From assembly GCF_001429395.1 (NCBI RefSeq), contig NZ_LMJT01000023.1, forward strand, positions 203,631 through 267,630: a stretch of DNA of 64,000 bases, in the 5' to 3' direction. The notes beneath the pieces were generated by a model that saw nothing but the letters and a program-made list of their open reading frames with translations, searched no databases and was not told where the DNA came from. This document shows positions 17,219 through 26,771 of the stretch, piece after piece. Each line of letters starts with the position of its first letter. The first letter of the stretch is position 1. Position numbers and translations under genes: made by a program. Source of the DNA: Allobosea sp. Root381. GTDB lineage: Bacteria; Pseudomonadota; Alphaproteobacteria; Rhizobiales; Beijerinckiaceae.

Positions 17219-18084
17219 ACGCCGCCACCGTCGCCACACGCCCGTCGCTCCCGCGCCGTCTAGGCCACTTCGCCCGCAAGCAGAAGGCCGCGAGCTTCGG
17301 CCTCGTCGTCCTCTTCGCGATGATCTTGTGCGCAGTGTTCGCGCCGTGGATTTCGCCCTACGATCCGAACGAGCAGAACATCATCCTGAACCTCGCCGCG
17401 CCCTCGGCCGAGCACTGGTTCGGCAACGATACCTTCGGCCGCGACACGCTCTCGCGCGTGATCTGGGGGGCACGGGTCTCGCTCTTCGTCGCCTTCACCT
17501 CGATACTGCTGGCGATGGTGGTCGGCGGGCTGCTCGGTGTCATCGCCGGCTATTTCGGCGGCCGCACCGACCGCGTCATCATGGCGGTGATGGATGTGCT
17601 GCTCTCCTTTCCCAGCCTCGTCATGGGCCTGCTCGTCGTCGCGGTGCTGGGTCCGACGCTGGTGAACCTGATCGTTGCCATCGCCTTCACGGCGGTTGCG
17701 CCCTTCGCCCGTATCGCCCGCGCGCCGACGCTCTCGATCCGTAACCGCGAATTCGTCGATGCGGCACGCTCCTTCGGCATGTCCGACTGGCGCATCATGC
17801 TGCGCTACATCCTGCCGAACATCGCCGACGAGGTCGTGGTGCTCGGCACGCTCTGGCTCGCGACGGCGGTGCGCACCGAGGCCTCGCTGAGCTTTATCGG
17901 GCTGGGCGTGCGTCCGCCGACGCCGACCTGGGGCGGCATGATCCGCGACGGCTTCGAGAACATGCTCGATTCGCCCTGGCTCGTCGTGATGCCGAGCCTC
18001 GCCATTCTCGCCGTGATGATCGCGCTCAACATGATCGGCGACGGGCTGCGCGACGCGACCGACCCCCGCCTGCGCCAGGAATGA
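17215..18084 (+). CDS. ABC transporter permease, DppC/OppC type
   Basis: Second inner-membrane permease, 289 residues. TM1 (ASFGLVVLFAMILCAVFAPW) is followed by the conserved periplasmic stretch HWFGNDTFGRDTLSRVIWGAR that marks DppC/OppC proteins, then five membrane segments. The ATPase-contact loop is NREFVDAARSFGMSDWRIMLRYILPN. The start overlaps the DppB-like stop (ATGA). The two permeases with the binding protein at 13878-15437 make an importer that lacks its own ATPase gene here; it presumably uses ATPases encoded elsewhere. Confidence 0.92.
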   Translation: MNAATVATRPSLPRRLGHFARKQKAASFGLVVLFAMILCAVFAPWISPYDPNEQNIILNLAAPSAEHWFGNDTFGRDTLSRVIWGARVSLFVAFTSILLAMVVGGLLGVIAGYFGGRTDRVIMAVMDVLLSFPSLVMGLLVVAVLGPTLVNLIVAIAFTAVAPFARIARAPTLSIRNREFVDAARSFGMSDWRIMLRYILPNIADEVVVLGTLWLATAVRTEASLSFIGLGVRPPTPTWGGMIRDGFENMLDSPWLVVMPSLAILAVMIALNMIGDGLRDATDPRLRQE

Positions 18085-18111
18085 GCGGCGGCGCGTAACG
18101 GAGCCTGCAGG

Positions 18112-19458
18112 ATGTCATCCGGGAACGACAGCATCGCAGACGCGCTGGTCGATTTCGCACTGGCGCTGACGCCGGAGGCGATCCCGCAGCCGGTGATCGA
18201 ACGCGCCAGGCTGCTCATTCTCGACGGCGCCGGCGTCGCGCTGGCGGCGGTGGCGCGCGGGATGGACCGCCCCTACGCCGCGGCGATCCGGGCCGGCGCG
18301 GCGAGCGGAACGCATCGCGTCATCGGCCGATCCGACCTCTGGTCGATGCGTGATGCCGCCTTCCTCAACGGCGTGCTGATCCATGCGATCGAATTCGACG
18401 ACACCCATATGGAAGCGGTGCTGCATCCCACCGCCACGGCCCTGCCGGCGGCGTTGGCGGTGGCGGAGCATGTCGGCGCCTCGGACGACGAATTGCTCGC
18501 CGCCTATATTGCCGGCGTCGAGGTTTCGGCCCGGCTCGGAGCGCTCGCGCCCGGACGGTTCCAGGCCAGCGGCTTCCATCCCACTGGCGTGATCGGCTGC
18601 TTTGCCGCCGCCATCGCCGCCGGGCGCCTGCTCGGCCTCGACAGGGCGCGGCTGCTCTCCGCTATCGGGATCGCGCTGTCGACGGCGTCGGGGTCTATGC
18701 AGTTCCTTCAGGGCGGCGGCATCGGCAAGAGCCTGCACGCCGGCTGGGCAGCCCAGAGCGGGCTGACCGCCGCGTTGCTCGCAGCAGAAGGTCTCGCGGG
18801 AGCCCGGCTACCGCTGACGGGGCGCCACGGGCTGTTCGAGAGTTTTGCGCGCGGCTTGCCCGATGCCGACAGGGTCGACGCGAAGCTCCGCAATCTCGGC
18901 CGGGATTGGGAGACGCTGGTCGTCGCGGTGAAGCCGTACCCGGCCGCCTTCTACAGCCATGGCTGCATCGAGGCCGCGATCCATCTCGCCGCGTCGCATG
19001 AGTTGAGCCCGTCGGACATCGCATCGGTCGAGGTCCTCGTGCCGCCGCCCGTCCTGCCCAAGCTGGCGGAGCCGTTTGCGGCGAAAGCCGCCCCGGCCAG
19101 CGTCAGCGAGGCGCAGTTCGCCCTGCCTTTCCTCGTCGCGCGCGCGCTTGTCGCGCGCCGCTTTGGCCTGGGGCAGCTCGATCCGGAGACGTTGGCGGAT
19201 CCGGCCACCCTCGACCTCGCGCGACGCGTCGTCTGCCGCGGCGATGCCGGCATGGACTTTCCGCGTGTCTATTCCGGCGAGGTCAGCGTCACCTGCCATG
19301 ACGGCCGGCGCCTTGGCCATCGCGTCGAGGTCAATCTCGGGGCGATCGAGCGCCCGGTCGATCCGCGCTTCATCCTGGCGAAGTTCCGCGACAATCTCGG
19401 CGCGAGCGATCCGGATCGGCTCGGTCGCGCCCGCAGCCTGCTTGGCTCGTTGCTCTGA
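18112..19458 (+). CDS. MmgE/PrpD family protein
   Basis: Protein of 448 residues in the MmgE/PrpD fold, which includes 2-methylcitrate dehydratase, cis-aconitate decarboxylase and iminodisuccinate epimerase. Family features include LLILDGAGVALAAVARG near residue 34, the segment IHAIEFDDTHMEAVLHPTA near residue 88 and KPYPAAFYSHGCIEAAIHLA near residue 268. No prp genes are nearby, so methylcitrate metabolism is unlikely. As third gene after two permeases (27-base gap), it probably acts on the imported compound as an isomerase, epimerase or lyase. The iminodisuccinate-type precedent is interesting because an amine oxidase is also in the locus, but that link is inference. Confidence 0.85.
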   Translation: MSSGNDSIADALVDFALALTPEAIPQPVIERARLLILDGAGVALAAVARGMDRPYAAAIRAGAASGTHRVIGRSDLWSMRDAAFLNGVLIHAIEFDDTHMEAVLHPTATALPAALAVAEHVGASDDELLAAYIAGVEVSARLGALAPGRFQASGFHPTGVIGCFAAAIAAGRLLGLDRARLLSAIGIALSTASGSMQFLQGGGIGKSLHAGWAAQSGLTAALLAAEGLAGARLPLTGRHGLFESFARGLPDADRVDAKLRNLGRDWETLVVAVKPYPAAFYSHGCIEAAIHLAASHELSPSDIASVEVLVPPPVLPKLAEPFAAKAAPASVSEAQFALPFLVARALVARRFGLGQLDPETLADPATLDLARRVVCRGDAGMDFPRVYSGEVSVTCHDGRRLGHRVEVNLGAIERPVDPRFILAKFRDNLGASDPDRLGRARSLLGSLL

Positions 19459-19953
19459 CGAGCCAGGGCGCACCCGCGCCAGAGGGATAACCCGCTCTCG
19501 CGGTACGATTTTCCTCGGAAACGCAGCGACATTCGGCTTGCCGCAGGATCCCTCGGAGGGCTCCGGAACTCTACGATGAATGGTGACGCGCCATAGATTT
19601 TAATGAGCTGGGCGTGGCCGATGCGGCGTTGAAGGCCCGCAGGCCCTAGATCATCGGACCGAAGATCGTATTCGGCCCGATGATCCAGGGCTTTGATCTC
19701 GCATCGGCTTTTTCCGAAAACCGCACGCCACTTTTCGGGCCGATGCCCTGATGTCTTGATCGCGCGTATCCGGTCAAGGCGCGCTCGATCTTGCTCCGCC
19801 GCCAGCCGCCGCGGCATGATCCCTGTCATGAGCGATGTCTTTTTGGCGGTCGATGGCCTTAGCTGTCTTTGACGGGGGTGGCGGACGGTTACAGGCCTGA
19901 GAGTTCCGCCACAGGGTAGCCTATCATCTCCTCTCACCGACAGGGTGTTTCCC
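19459..19953. other. Intergenic region of 495 bases with two palindromic elements
   Basis: No convincing gene is present. It holds an inverted repeat with perfect 9-base arms (GATCATCGG at 19649-19657, CCGATGATC at 19677-19685) and the dispersed repeat at 19701-19746. Codon-like structure is absent and the region is flanked by two genes on the plus strand, so the promoter of the patatin gene is probably in its last 150 bases, though no clear -35/-10 pair stands out. Confidence 0.6.
19701..19746. repeat. Dispersed palindromic repeat, copy 1
   Basis: A 46-base element with perfect outer arms GCATCGGC and GCCGATGC. A second copy at 23834-23879 matches at 39 of 46 positions by my count. The element resembles the short extragenic palindromes that are frequent in Hyphomicrobiales genomes. 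Confidence 0.7.
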
Positions 19954-21117
19954 ATGACCAACCGTCCGCCATTCGAACGGATCGCGCTGTTGCTGCAGGG
20001 CGGGGGAGCACTCGGATCGTATCAGGCCGGGGTCTATCAGGCGCTGGCAGAGGCCGGCCTGCATCCCGACTGGGTGGCGGGCATTTCGATCGGCGCGATC
20101 AACTCCGCCCTGATCGCCGGCAATCCGCCCGAGAAGCGGGTGGAAGCGCTGCGGACCTTCTGGGAAGCGGTGACCGCGCCACCTCCGGGGCTCCCCGCCA
20201 TGATCTCGTCGATGATCGGCGCAGTTCCCGTGAGCAACGATCTCGCCCATGGCTGGCTCAACCAGACGCAGGCCTTCGCCACGCTGATGGGCGGCGCGCC
20301 CGACTTCTTCAGCCCGCGCCTCGTTCCGCCCTTCCTGTCGCTGCCGGGCACCCCATCCGCCGAAAGCTTCTACGATGTCCGCCCCCTCAGGGCGACGCTC
20401 GAACGGCTGGTCGACTTCGATCGCATCAACGCCGGCCCAATGCGCTTCAGCGTCGGGGCCGTGAATGTGAGGACCGGAAATTTCGCCTATTTCGACACGA
20501 CGACGCACATCATCGCTCCGGAGCATGTGATGGCCAGCGGCGCCCTGCCGCCGGGCTTCCCGGCGGTCGAAATCGATGGCGAGCACTACTGGGATGGCGG
20601 GCTGGTTTCGAACACCCCTCTGCAATGGGTGCTGGAAAGCCGACCCCGTCAGGACACGCTGGCTTTCCAGGTCGATCTCTGGAGTGCGAAGGGCGCATTT
20701 CCCCACGATCTGGCGGGCCAGGATTCGCGCCTGAAAGACATTCGCTTCTCGAGTCGGACCCGCGCAGCGACCGACCAGTTCCGGAAGAGCCAGAGCCTTA
20801 GGCGGGCGCTGGGCCATCTCATCAAACATGTCCCGAAATCGGCGCTCGTCGCCGCCGATCCCGATATTCTCGGCCTGATCGCCGAGGCCGACGAGAAGAT
20901 CTACAACATCGTCCATCTGATCTACCGCTCGAAGAGCTATGAAGGCGCCTCCAAGGATTACGAGTTCTCACGCGCGACCATGGAGGAGCACTGGGCATCG
21001 GGCTACGCGGATGCCTCCCTGACCCTGAGCCATCCCGAGGTGCTGCAGCCGGCGGATGCTCCCGATGGCGTCGCCACGTTCGACCTGGCGGAACTGGTGC
21101 AGCGGAGCCGCCCGTAG
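19954..21117 (+). CDS. Patatin-like phospholipase family protein (DUF3734-type)
   Basis: Predicted serine acyl hydrolase of 387 residues with the patatin Ser-Asp dyad. The oxyanion loop [11 protein letters not shown] starts at residue 16, the nucleophile is S45 in GISIG, and the Asp is D214 in [11 protein letters not shown]. The C-terminal third matches the DUF3734 extension typical of this bacterial group. I chose the ATG at 19954 with CAGGG about 9 bases upstream; an in-frame GTG at 19945 is the alternative. It is followed by acetoacetate decarboxylase, a pair often seen with 3-hydroxybutyrate dehydrogenase in rhizobial poly-3-hydroxybutyrate loci, so a role in storage polymer or lipid turnover is plausible. 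Confidence 0.88.
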   Translation: MTNRPPFERIALLLQGGGALGSYQAGVYQALAEAGLHPDWVAGISIGAINSALIAGNPPEKRVEALRTFWEAVTAPPPGLPAMISSMIGAVPVSNDLAHGWLNQTQAFATLMGGAPDFFSPRLVPPFLSLPGTPSAESFYDVRPLRATLERLVDFDRINAGPMRFSVGAVNVRTGNFAYFDTTTHIIAPEHVMASGALPPGFPAVEIDGEHYWDGGLVSNTPLQWVLESRPRQDTLAFQVDLWSAKGAFPHDLAGQDSRLKDIRFSSRTRAATDQFRKSQSLRRALGHLIKHVPKSALVAADPDILGLIAEADEKIYNIVHLIYRSKSYEGASKDYEFSRATMEEHWASGYADASLTLSHPEVLQPADAPDGVATFDLAELVQRSRP

Positions 21118-21178
21118 CGGCCGGTCGCCCTCTCTCGACATACTCCCGACAGCTGCCGAACAACGAGGACACAGGCTC

Positions 21179-21949
21179 ATGAAGATCGCCGATGTGCGGG
21201 CCAATGCTTTCGCGATGCCGTTGAACAATCCCGCCTATCCGAGGCCGCCCTACAAGTTCTACAACCGCGAATTCGTCGTCATCAATTACCGGACCGACCC
21301 TGAGCGGTTGCGGGCGCTGGTTCCGGAGCCACTGGAGGTCATCGGCGATACGGTGGCCTATGAATTCATCCGCATGCCGGATTCCACCGGATTCGGCGAC
21401 TACACCGAGACCGGGCAGGTCATCCCGGTGCGCTTCACCACCACTTCGGGCGAGGTGCAGGAGGGTGGCTACGTGCACGCCATGTATCTCGACGACAATT
21501 CACCCATTGCCGGTGGGCGCGAGATCTGGGGCTTTCCGAAGAAGCTGGCGACGCCGAAGTTGACGCATGAGCAGGAGACCCTCGTCGGCACCCTGCATTA
21601 CGGCTCCGTCCTCTGCGTCACCGCCACCATGGGCTACAAGCATCGTGAGCTCGATCTGGCGCCGCTGGCCAAAGCGATGGCCAAGCCTGCCTTCATGATC
21701 AAGATCATCCCGCATGTCGACGGCTCGCCGCGCATCTGCGAGTTGGTGCGTTATTACATGCAGGACATGACCCTGAAGGGCGCCTGGTCCGGCCCGGCTG
21801 CCCTGCAGCTCTTCGAGCACGCGATGTGCGACGTGGCGCGGCTGCCGGTCCGCGAGGTCGTTTCGGCCAGCCACTATGTCGCCGACCTGACGCTGGGTCT
21901 CGGCGAGGTGGTCTTCGACTATCTGGCGGCCGGTGAAGATGCTGATTGA
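21179..21949 (+). CDS. adc: Acetoacetate decarboxylase
   Basis: Cytoplasmic enzyme of 256 residues that converts acetoacetate to acetone and CO2 through a Schiff base. The catalytic lysine pair is visible as K121-K122 in [14 protein letters not shown], and the family residues [20 protein letters not shown] are near the N-terminus. GAGGA lies 10 bases before the ATG at 21179. It is 61 bases downstream of the patatin gene and probably cotranscribed with it. The usual partner 3-hydroxybutyrate dehydrogenase is not adjacent. Confidence 0.92.
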   Translation: MKIADVRANAFAMPLNNPAYPRPPYKFYNREFVVINYRTDPERLRALVPEPLEVIGDTVAYEFIRMPDSTGFGDYTETGQVIPVRFTTTSGEVQEGGYVHAMYLDDNSPIAGGREIWGFPKKLATPKLTHEQETLVGTLHYGSVLCVTATMGYKHRELDLAPLAKAMAKPAFMIKIIPHVDGSPRICELVRYYMQDMTLKGAWSGPAALQLFEHAMCDVARLPVREVVSASHYVADLTLGLGEVVFDYLAAGEDAD

Positions 21950-22092
21950 AGGCCTTGCCGAACGCGCTTGTCCGCTTCGGGTATTACCATGATGCTGCAG
22001 CCTGCCGGGCTTGAAGGCGGCATCATGGATACGTCATCGTCATCATCCGCCGCCGGAAGAATTCGCGTCAGTCCCCTTGTAGCGAGGCCGCC

Positions 22093-23826
22093 ATGTCCAG
22101 AAACGTCGCCGAACTCATTGTCGAGACCCTCGGGCACGCCGGCGTGGAACGCATCTACGGCGTGGTCGGCGACAGCCTTAACGGCCTGACCGAGGCGTTG
22201 CGGAAAACGGGCACGATCCGTTGGGTGCATGTCAGGCACGAGGAGGTGGCGGCCTTCGCCGCCGCCGGCGAGGCGCAGATCACCGGCAAGCTCGCCGTCT
22301 GCGCCGGATCCTGCGGGCCGGGCAATCTCCACCTGATCAACGGCCTCTACGATGCCCAGCGCAGCCGCACGCCGGTGCTTGCCATTGCCGCTCAGATTCC
22401 CTCGGCGGAGATCGGTGGCGGCTATTTCCAGGAGACACACCCGCAGAACCTCTTTCAGGAATGCAGCGTCTATTGCGAGCTCGTCTCCGACCCGCAGCAG
22501 ATGCCCTACGTCCTGGAGAATGCGATCCGGGCGGCCGTCGGCCAGCGCGGCGTCGCGGTCATCGTCGTTCCCGGCAATGTCGGCCTCAGCCCGGCCCCGC
22601 AGCGCGAGGTCTCACCCTTGAAGGGGCTGCTTCCGCCTGTGCCTGTGGTGACGCCGGCAGAGACCGAACTCGGCGCACTGTCGGAATTTCTCAACGAGGC
22701 CCAGCGTGTCACCTTGTTCTGCGGACGCGGCTGCGCGGGGGCGCATGGGCAACTCATGGCATTGGCGGAGGCGCTCAAGAGCCCGATCGTCCATGCCCTC
22801 GGCGGCAAGGAATACGTCGAGTACGACAATCCCTACGATGTCGGCATGACAGGATTCATCGGCTTTGCCTCTGGCTACGAGGCCATGCATGCCTGCGACA
22901 CGCTGCTGATGCTCGGGACGGATTTCCCCTACAAGCAATTCCTGCCGACGGGCATCCGCATTGCTCAGGTCGATATCCGGCCAGCCAATCTTGGCCGGCG
23001 ATGCAAGCTCGATCTGGGCATCGTGGGCGACGTGCGAGCCACGATCGACGCGCTGCTGCCACGCCTGGCGGTGAAGTCGGACAGGTCGCATCTCGATGAC
23101 TGCCTCGAACGGCATGTGCAATCGCGGCAGGGGCTCGACGCGCTCGCCAAGGGCACGCCGGGCCGCAAGCCGATCCATCCGCAATACCTCGCCAAGCTGG
23201 TCAGCGATCTCGCGACCGAGGATGCAGCGTTCACCTTCGATGTCGGCACGCCGACGATCTGGGCTGCGCGCTATCTGGCGATGAATGGCAGGCGTCGCCT
23301 CGTCGGCTCGCTCGTCCACGGCTCGATGGCCAATGCGCTGCCGCAGGCGATCGGCATCCAGGCCGCGCAGCCCGGACGGCAGGTCGTTTCGCTCTCCGGC
23401 GATGGCGGCTTCACCATGCTGATGGGTGACCTGATCACGCTGACGCAGGAGAAGCTGCCGGTGAAAACCGTGATCTTCAACAATGGCGTTCTCGGTTTCG
23501 TCGCTCTGGAAATGAAGGCTGCCGGCTTCGTCGAGCTGGGCACGAACCTTCAGAACCCCGATTTCGCCGCGATGGCCAGTGCCATGGGCATTTTGGGGGT
23601 GCGGGTCGAGGACCCGGGCGATCTTCCGGACGCGATCCGGCGGGTGCTTGCGCATGACGGGCCTGCCGTCCTCGACGTCGTCACCGCGACGCAGGAACTG
23701 TCGATGCCGCCGACGATCGAACTCGAACAGGCCAAAGGCTTCGGGCTCTGGATGCTGCGCGCGGTCATGACCGGACGCGGCGACGAGGTCGTCGATCTCG
23801 CGCGCACCAATCTGCTGCCGCGCTGA
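22093..23826 (+). CDS. Thiamine-diphosphate-dependent enzyme, pyruvate oxidase/dehydrogenase (PoxB)-like
   Basis: ThDP enzyme of 577 residues with the full three-domain layout: N-terminal PYR domain with the activating glutamate in [16 protein letters not shown] near residue 51, a central domain with [14 protein letters not shown], and the PP domain with the GDG...N cofactor motif in [17 protein letters not shown] to IFNNG. The closest known type is PoxB, which oxidises pyruvate to acetate and CO2 with electrons to the quinone pool. The C-terminus is close to PoxB in length, but I cannot confirm the membrane-binding helix. Acetolactate synthase and oxalyl-CoA decarboxylase relatives are alternatives. 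It lies 143 bases after adc with an unclear promoter. Confidence 0.8.
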   Translation: MSRNVAELIVETLGHAGVERIYGVVGDSLNGLTEALRKTGTIRWVHVRHEEVAAFAAAGEAQITGKLAVCAGSCGPGNLHLINGLYDAQRSRTPVLAIAAQIPSAEIGGGYFQETHPQNLFQECSVYCELVSDPQQMPYVLENAIRAAVGQRGVAVIVVPGNVGLSPAPQREVSPLKGLLPPVPVVTPAETELGALSEFLNEAQRVTLFCGRGCAGAHGQLMALAEALKSPIVHALGGKEYVEYDNPYDVGMTGFIGFASGYEAMHACDTLLMLGTDFPYKQFLPTGIRIAQVDIRPANLGRRCKLDLGIVGDVRATIDALLPRLAVKSDRSHLDDCLERHVQSRQGLDALAKGTPGRKPIHPQYLAKLVSDLATEDAAFTFDVGTPTIWAARYLAMNGRRRLVGSLVHGSMANALPQAIGIQAAQPGRQVVSLSGDGGFTMLMGDLITLTQEKLPVKTVIFNNGVLGFVALEMKAAGFVELGTNLQNPDFAAMASAMGILGVRVEDPGDLPDAIRRVLAHDGPAVLDVVTATQELSMPPTIELEQAKGFGLWMLRAVMTGRGDEVVDLARTNLLPR

Positions 23827-23833
23827 GCAGCAT

Positions 23834-23879
23834 GCATCGGCTTTTCCGGAAAACCGCGCGTCGCCTTTCGGGCCGACGC
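23834..23879. repeat. Dispersed palindromic repeat, copy 2
   Basis: Second copy of the 46-base element at 19701-19746, with arms GCATCGGC and GCCGACGC. It lies between two convergent genes and ends 2 bases before the CinA-type stop codon. It may act as a bidirectional transcription barrier, but there is no U-tract. Confidence 0.65.
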
Positions 23880-23880
23880 C

Positions 23881-24378
23881 TTAAACCGGCGCCAGCGCGG
23901 CGTGCCGTAGCAGGTCGAGCGCTTCCAGAACGCTGAGGCGGCGAATCTCGTCGCGACCCGGGTCGCCGAAGCGCTTCTCGCGATGCAGCGTGCCGGAAGG
24001 CCCGGCGCAGGCGAAATGGACGAGCCCGACCGGCTTGGCCTCGCTGCCGCCGCCCGGCCCGGCCACCCCGGTGATCGACACCGCCAGATCGGCGCCGAGC
24101 TTTTGGCGCCCGCCCTCGGCCATGGCGCGGGCCACGGGTTCGCTGACGGCGCCATGGGCGTCGAGCAAGGCCTTCGGCACGCCGGCCAGCGCGGTCTTGG
24201 CCTCGTTGGAATAGGTGACGAGGCCGCCGAGCACCACGCTGGACGATCCCGCAATCGCCGTCAGCGCGCCGCTGACGAGGCCGCCGGTGCAGGATTCGAC
24301 GGTCGCGACCGTCAGGCCGCGCTCGCCGCCGATTGTCAGCACGTCTACGGCGGCCGCGCGGATTTCGGCATCGAACAT
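23881..24378 (-). CDS. pncC: CinA-family nicotinamide-nucleotide amidohydrolase (PncC-type)
   Basis: Stand-alone CinA C-terminal domain of 165 residues. Motifs include TVATVESCTGGLVSGALTA near residue 24 and ITGVAGPGGGSEAKPVGLVHFA near residue 105, both family hallmarks. Such proteins deamidate nicotinamide mononucleotide to nicotinate mononucleotide in pyridine-nucleotide recycling. AGGAG lies 8 bases before the ATG, inside the end of ispDF, and the two genes are 5 bases apart, so they are cotranscribed. This ispDF-cinA pairing is common in alphaproteobacteria. Confidence 0.9.
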   Translation of the reverse strand: MFDAEIRAAAVDVLTIGGERGLTVATVESCTGGLVSGALTAIAGSSSVVLGGLVTYSNEAKTALAGVPKALLDAHGAVSEPVARAMAEGGRQKLGADLAVSITGVAGPGGGSEAKPVGLVHFACAGPSGTLHREKRFGDPGRDEIRRLSVLEALDLLRHAALAPV

Positions 24379-24383
24379 GGCAG

Positions 24384-25586
24384 CTACTCCTGTTCCGGCA
24401 GCCGGATCGTCGCGGTGGCGAGTGCCGCCAGCCCCTCTTTACGTCCGGTGAAGCCCATCCGTTCCGAGGTGGTGGCCTTGATCGCAACCTGGCCCACCCG
24501 AACTCCGGCTGCGCCCGCGATCACCTGGCGGATGGCCTCGCGATGCGGCCCGATCTTGGGGGCCTCGCAGACGATGGTCAGGTCGAGGAAATCGATGCGC
24601 CCACCGCGCTCGCGGACGCGGCTCGCGGCGAAGCTCAGGAAGCGGTCGGAGGAGGCGCCCTTCCATTGCGGGTCGCTCGGCGGGAAATGCGTGCCGATGT
24701 CGCCTTCGGCCAGCGCGCCGAGCAGAGCGTCGGTGAGGGCATGCAGCGCCACGTCTCCGTCCGAATGCGCCAGGACGCCCCGTTCATGCGCGATCCTGAC
24801 GCCGCCGAGCCAGACATGATCGCCCCCCGTGAAAGCGTGGACGTCGTAGCCGGTGCCGACGCGCACCGTGAGCGGCGCCGTGGCGGCGCCTGTACGGGCG
24901 AAGTCCTCGGGATAGGTGAGCTTCAAATTGGCCGGCTCCCCGGGAAATGTCATGACGGGATGCCCGGCCCATTCCATCAGCGCGGCATCGTCGGTGAAGC
25001 CGGCCTGACCGGCTGCGAGGGCAGCGCGATGCGCGGCGAGCAGGGCGCCGAAGCGGAAGGTCTGCGGCGTCTGCACGCTGACGAGGCGGTCCCGCGGCGG
25101 CGTCTCGGCGATGGTGCCCGTGGCATCGATGCGCTTGATCGTGTCGGTCACCGGCAGCACTGGGATCGCCGCGATGCTCTCGGGGCCGACTGCGCCGGCT
25201 GCCGCCTCGATGAGGGCCGTGCTCGCGAAGGGGCGGGCCGCGTCGTGCACCAGCACGACGCCGTCGAAGCCGGAGGCCGCGAGCGCCTCGAGGCCGAGCC
25301 TGACGGAGTCCTGCCGCGTCTGCCCTCCCGGCGTCGGCGGGTGGAGACGGGCGTCGCGGAGGGTCGCGGTCGCGTCGGCGTAACGGGCCTCGTCGCCCGC
25401 GCCGATGACCACCATCACATGCGAAACCGCCGGCAGCGCCAGGAAAGTCCAGAGCGCGCGGGCCAGCACCGGCTGCCCGTCCAGAAGGCGATACTGCTTA
25501 GGCGCATCGCTTCCGGCGCGCAGGCCTCGGCCGGCGGCAACGAGGAGCGCGGCTACGGGCAAGGGAGCGTCTGGGAGAGCGGGCAC
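24384..25586 (-). CDS. ispDF: Bifunctional IspD/IspF (MEP cytidylyltransferase and MEcPP synthase)
   Basis: Fused enzyme of 400 residues for two steps of the non-mevalonate isoprenoid pathway. The IspD domain (about 7-230) has the nucleotide loop [21 protein letters not shown] and [10 protein letters not shown]. The IspF domain (about 240-395) has [29 protein letters not shown] and [11 protein letters not shown], with zinc ligands D and H in DVH. I chose a GTG at 25586: AGGAA lies 8 bases upstream and the IspD fold begins right after; the frame remains open for another 54 codons upstream without family similarity. It is divergent from dusB, a classic arrangement in this order. Confidence 0.95.
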   Translation of the reverse strand: MPALPDAPLPVAALLVAAGRGLRAGSDAPKQYRLLDGQPVLARALWTFLALPAVSHVMVVIGAGDEARYADATATLRDARLHPPTPGGQTRQDSVRLGLEALAASGFDGVVLVHDAARPFASTALIEAAAGAVGPESIAAIPVLPVTDTIKRIDATGTIAETPPRDRLVSVQTPQTFRFGALLAAHRAALAAGQAGFTDDAALMEWAGHPVMTFPGEPANLKLTYPEDFARTGAATAPLTVRVGTGYDVHAFTGGDHVWLGGVRIAHERGVLAHSDGDVALHALTDALLGALAEGDIGTHFPPSDPQWKGASSDRFLSFAASRVRERGGRIDFLDLTIVCEAPKIGPHREAIRQVIAGAAGVRVGQVAIKATTSERMGFTGRKEGLAALATATIRLPEQE

Positions 25587-25732
25587 GGCAAGGGTTCCTG
25601 GAGCAGGCCCCGGTGATAGTCGCCGGCGCCCGGATCGCCAAGCCCGAGCCGCTGCTGGGTGCGACGATGTTGCGCTGCAATATTGCTGCAATGCACTTGC
25701 GTTCGACCCGTCATGTCCAATAAATATGCATA
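25587..25732. promoter_or_regulatory. Divergent promoter region ispDF / dusB-ntr operon
   Basis: A 146-base region between divergent start codons. It contains the palindrome GCAATATTGC at 25677-25686 flanked by repeated TGCA units. A weak sigma70-like pair facing dusB is TTCGAC (25702-25707) and TATGCA (25725-25730), spaced by 17. If real, the dusB message would begin very close to its ATG. I found no convincing NtrC or sigma54 site. Confidence 0.35.
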
Positions 25733-26755
25733 ATGGAGACTGCTGCAAATTCAGGCACCGACCTGGCCGTTTCGGTTCTGCCGGGGCTGATTTCGCGTGC
25801 CGTGCTGGCGCCGATGTCGGGCGTCACCGACATCGTCATGCGTCGCATTGCGGCACGCCATGGCGCCGGCCTCGTCGTGTCCGAGATGGTGGCGTCGGAC
25901 GAATTCGTGCGCGGCAGCGAGGAGGCACGTATCCGGGCGGAAGGTGCCGGGATCTCGCCGCATGTCGTGCAGCTTGCCGGCTGCGACCCGCATTGGCTGG
26001 GGGAAGCGTCGCGGCTCGCGGAGGCGAACGGCGCTGCCATCATCGACATCAACATGGGCTGCCCGGCCAAGAAGGTGACCGGCGGCTGGGCTGGCTCGGC
26101 GTTGATGCGCGATCTCGACCATGCCCTCGCGCTGGTCGAGGCGGCGGTCGCGGCCGTGAAGGTGCCGGTAACGGTGAAGATGCGGCTCGGTTGGGACGAC
26201 GCCTCGCGCAACGCGCCGGAGCTTGCGCGACGCGCGGTCGCCTCCGGAGCGCAGTTGATTACGGTGCATGGGCGCACCCGCCAGCAATTCTACAAGGGCA
26301 GTGCCGACTGGTCGGCGATCCGCGCGGTGCGCGAGGCCGGCAACTTCCCGCTCGTCGCCAATGGCGACATCCACGACATCGACGATGCCCGGGATTGCCT
26401 GTCGCGGTCCGGCGCCGGCTTCGTCATGGTCGGCCGGGCGGCACTGGGGCGGCCCTGGCTGGTCGGTGCGATCGGCGCCGCGCTCGACGGTCGGCCCGTC
26501 CCGACGCTCACGTTGGCGCAGAAGCTCGCGATCGCGCAGGAGCATTACGAGGGCTTGCTGAGCCTGATGGGCCAGGCCCATGGCGTGCGCCATGCGCGCA
26601 AGCATCTGGCCGCCTATGCCGACGACGCGGCCGAGAGCGGTGCCGATCCCGACGCCGAGCTGCGCCGGACCCTGCTGACCTCCGACCAGCCGCGGCAGGT
26701 GCTCGAAGCCCTGGCCGGCCTCTTCTCCACAGAACGCAGCCGCGCCGCGGCCTGA
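25733..26755 (+). CDS. dusB: tRNA-dihydrouridine synthase DusB (NifR3)
   Basis: FMN-dependent enzyme of 340 residues that reduces uridine to dihydrouridine in tRNA. The N-terminal FMN loop is [15 protein letters not shown], the catalytic cysteine is C110 in [13 protein letters not shown], and [13 protein letters not shown] plus VANGDI follow. In alphaproteobacteria this gene was named nifR3 because it heads the ntrBC operon, exactly as here. No strong ribosome site precedes the ATG at 25733, and the first 20 residues are not conserved, so the true start is uncertain by a few codons. Confidence 0.93.
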   Translation: METAANSGTDLAVSVLPGLISRAVLAPMSGVTDIVMRRIAARHGAGLVVSEMVASDEFVRGSEEARIRAEGAGISPHVVQLAGCDPHWLGEASRLAEANGAAIIDINMGCPAKKVTGGWAGSALMRDLDHALALVEAAVAAVKVPVTVKMRLGWDDASRNAPELARRAVASGAQLITVHGRTRQQFYKGSADWSAIRAVREAGNFPLVANGDIHDIDDARDCLSRSGAGFVMVGRAALGRPWLVGAIGAALDGRPVPTLTLAQKLAIAQEHYEGLLSLMGQAHGVRHARKHLAAYADDAAESGADPDAELRRTLLTSDQPRQVLEALAGLFSTERSRAAA

Positions 26756-26771
26756 ACCGAAGGTCAAGCCT

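Noticed and set aside
25587-25732. NtrC or sigma54 promoter in front of dusB-ntrBC
   Set aside because: No TGGCAC-N5-TTGC element and no TGCAC-N-GTGCA pair with proper spacing was found.
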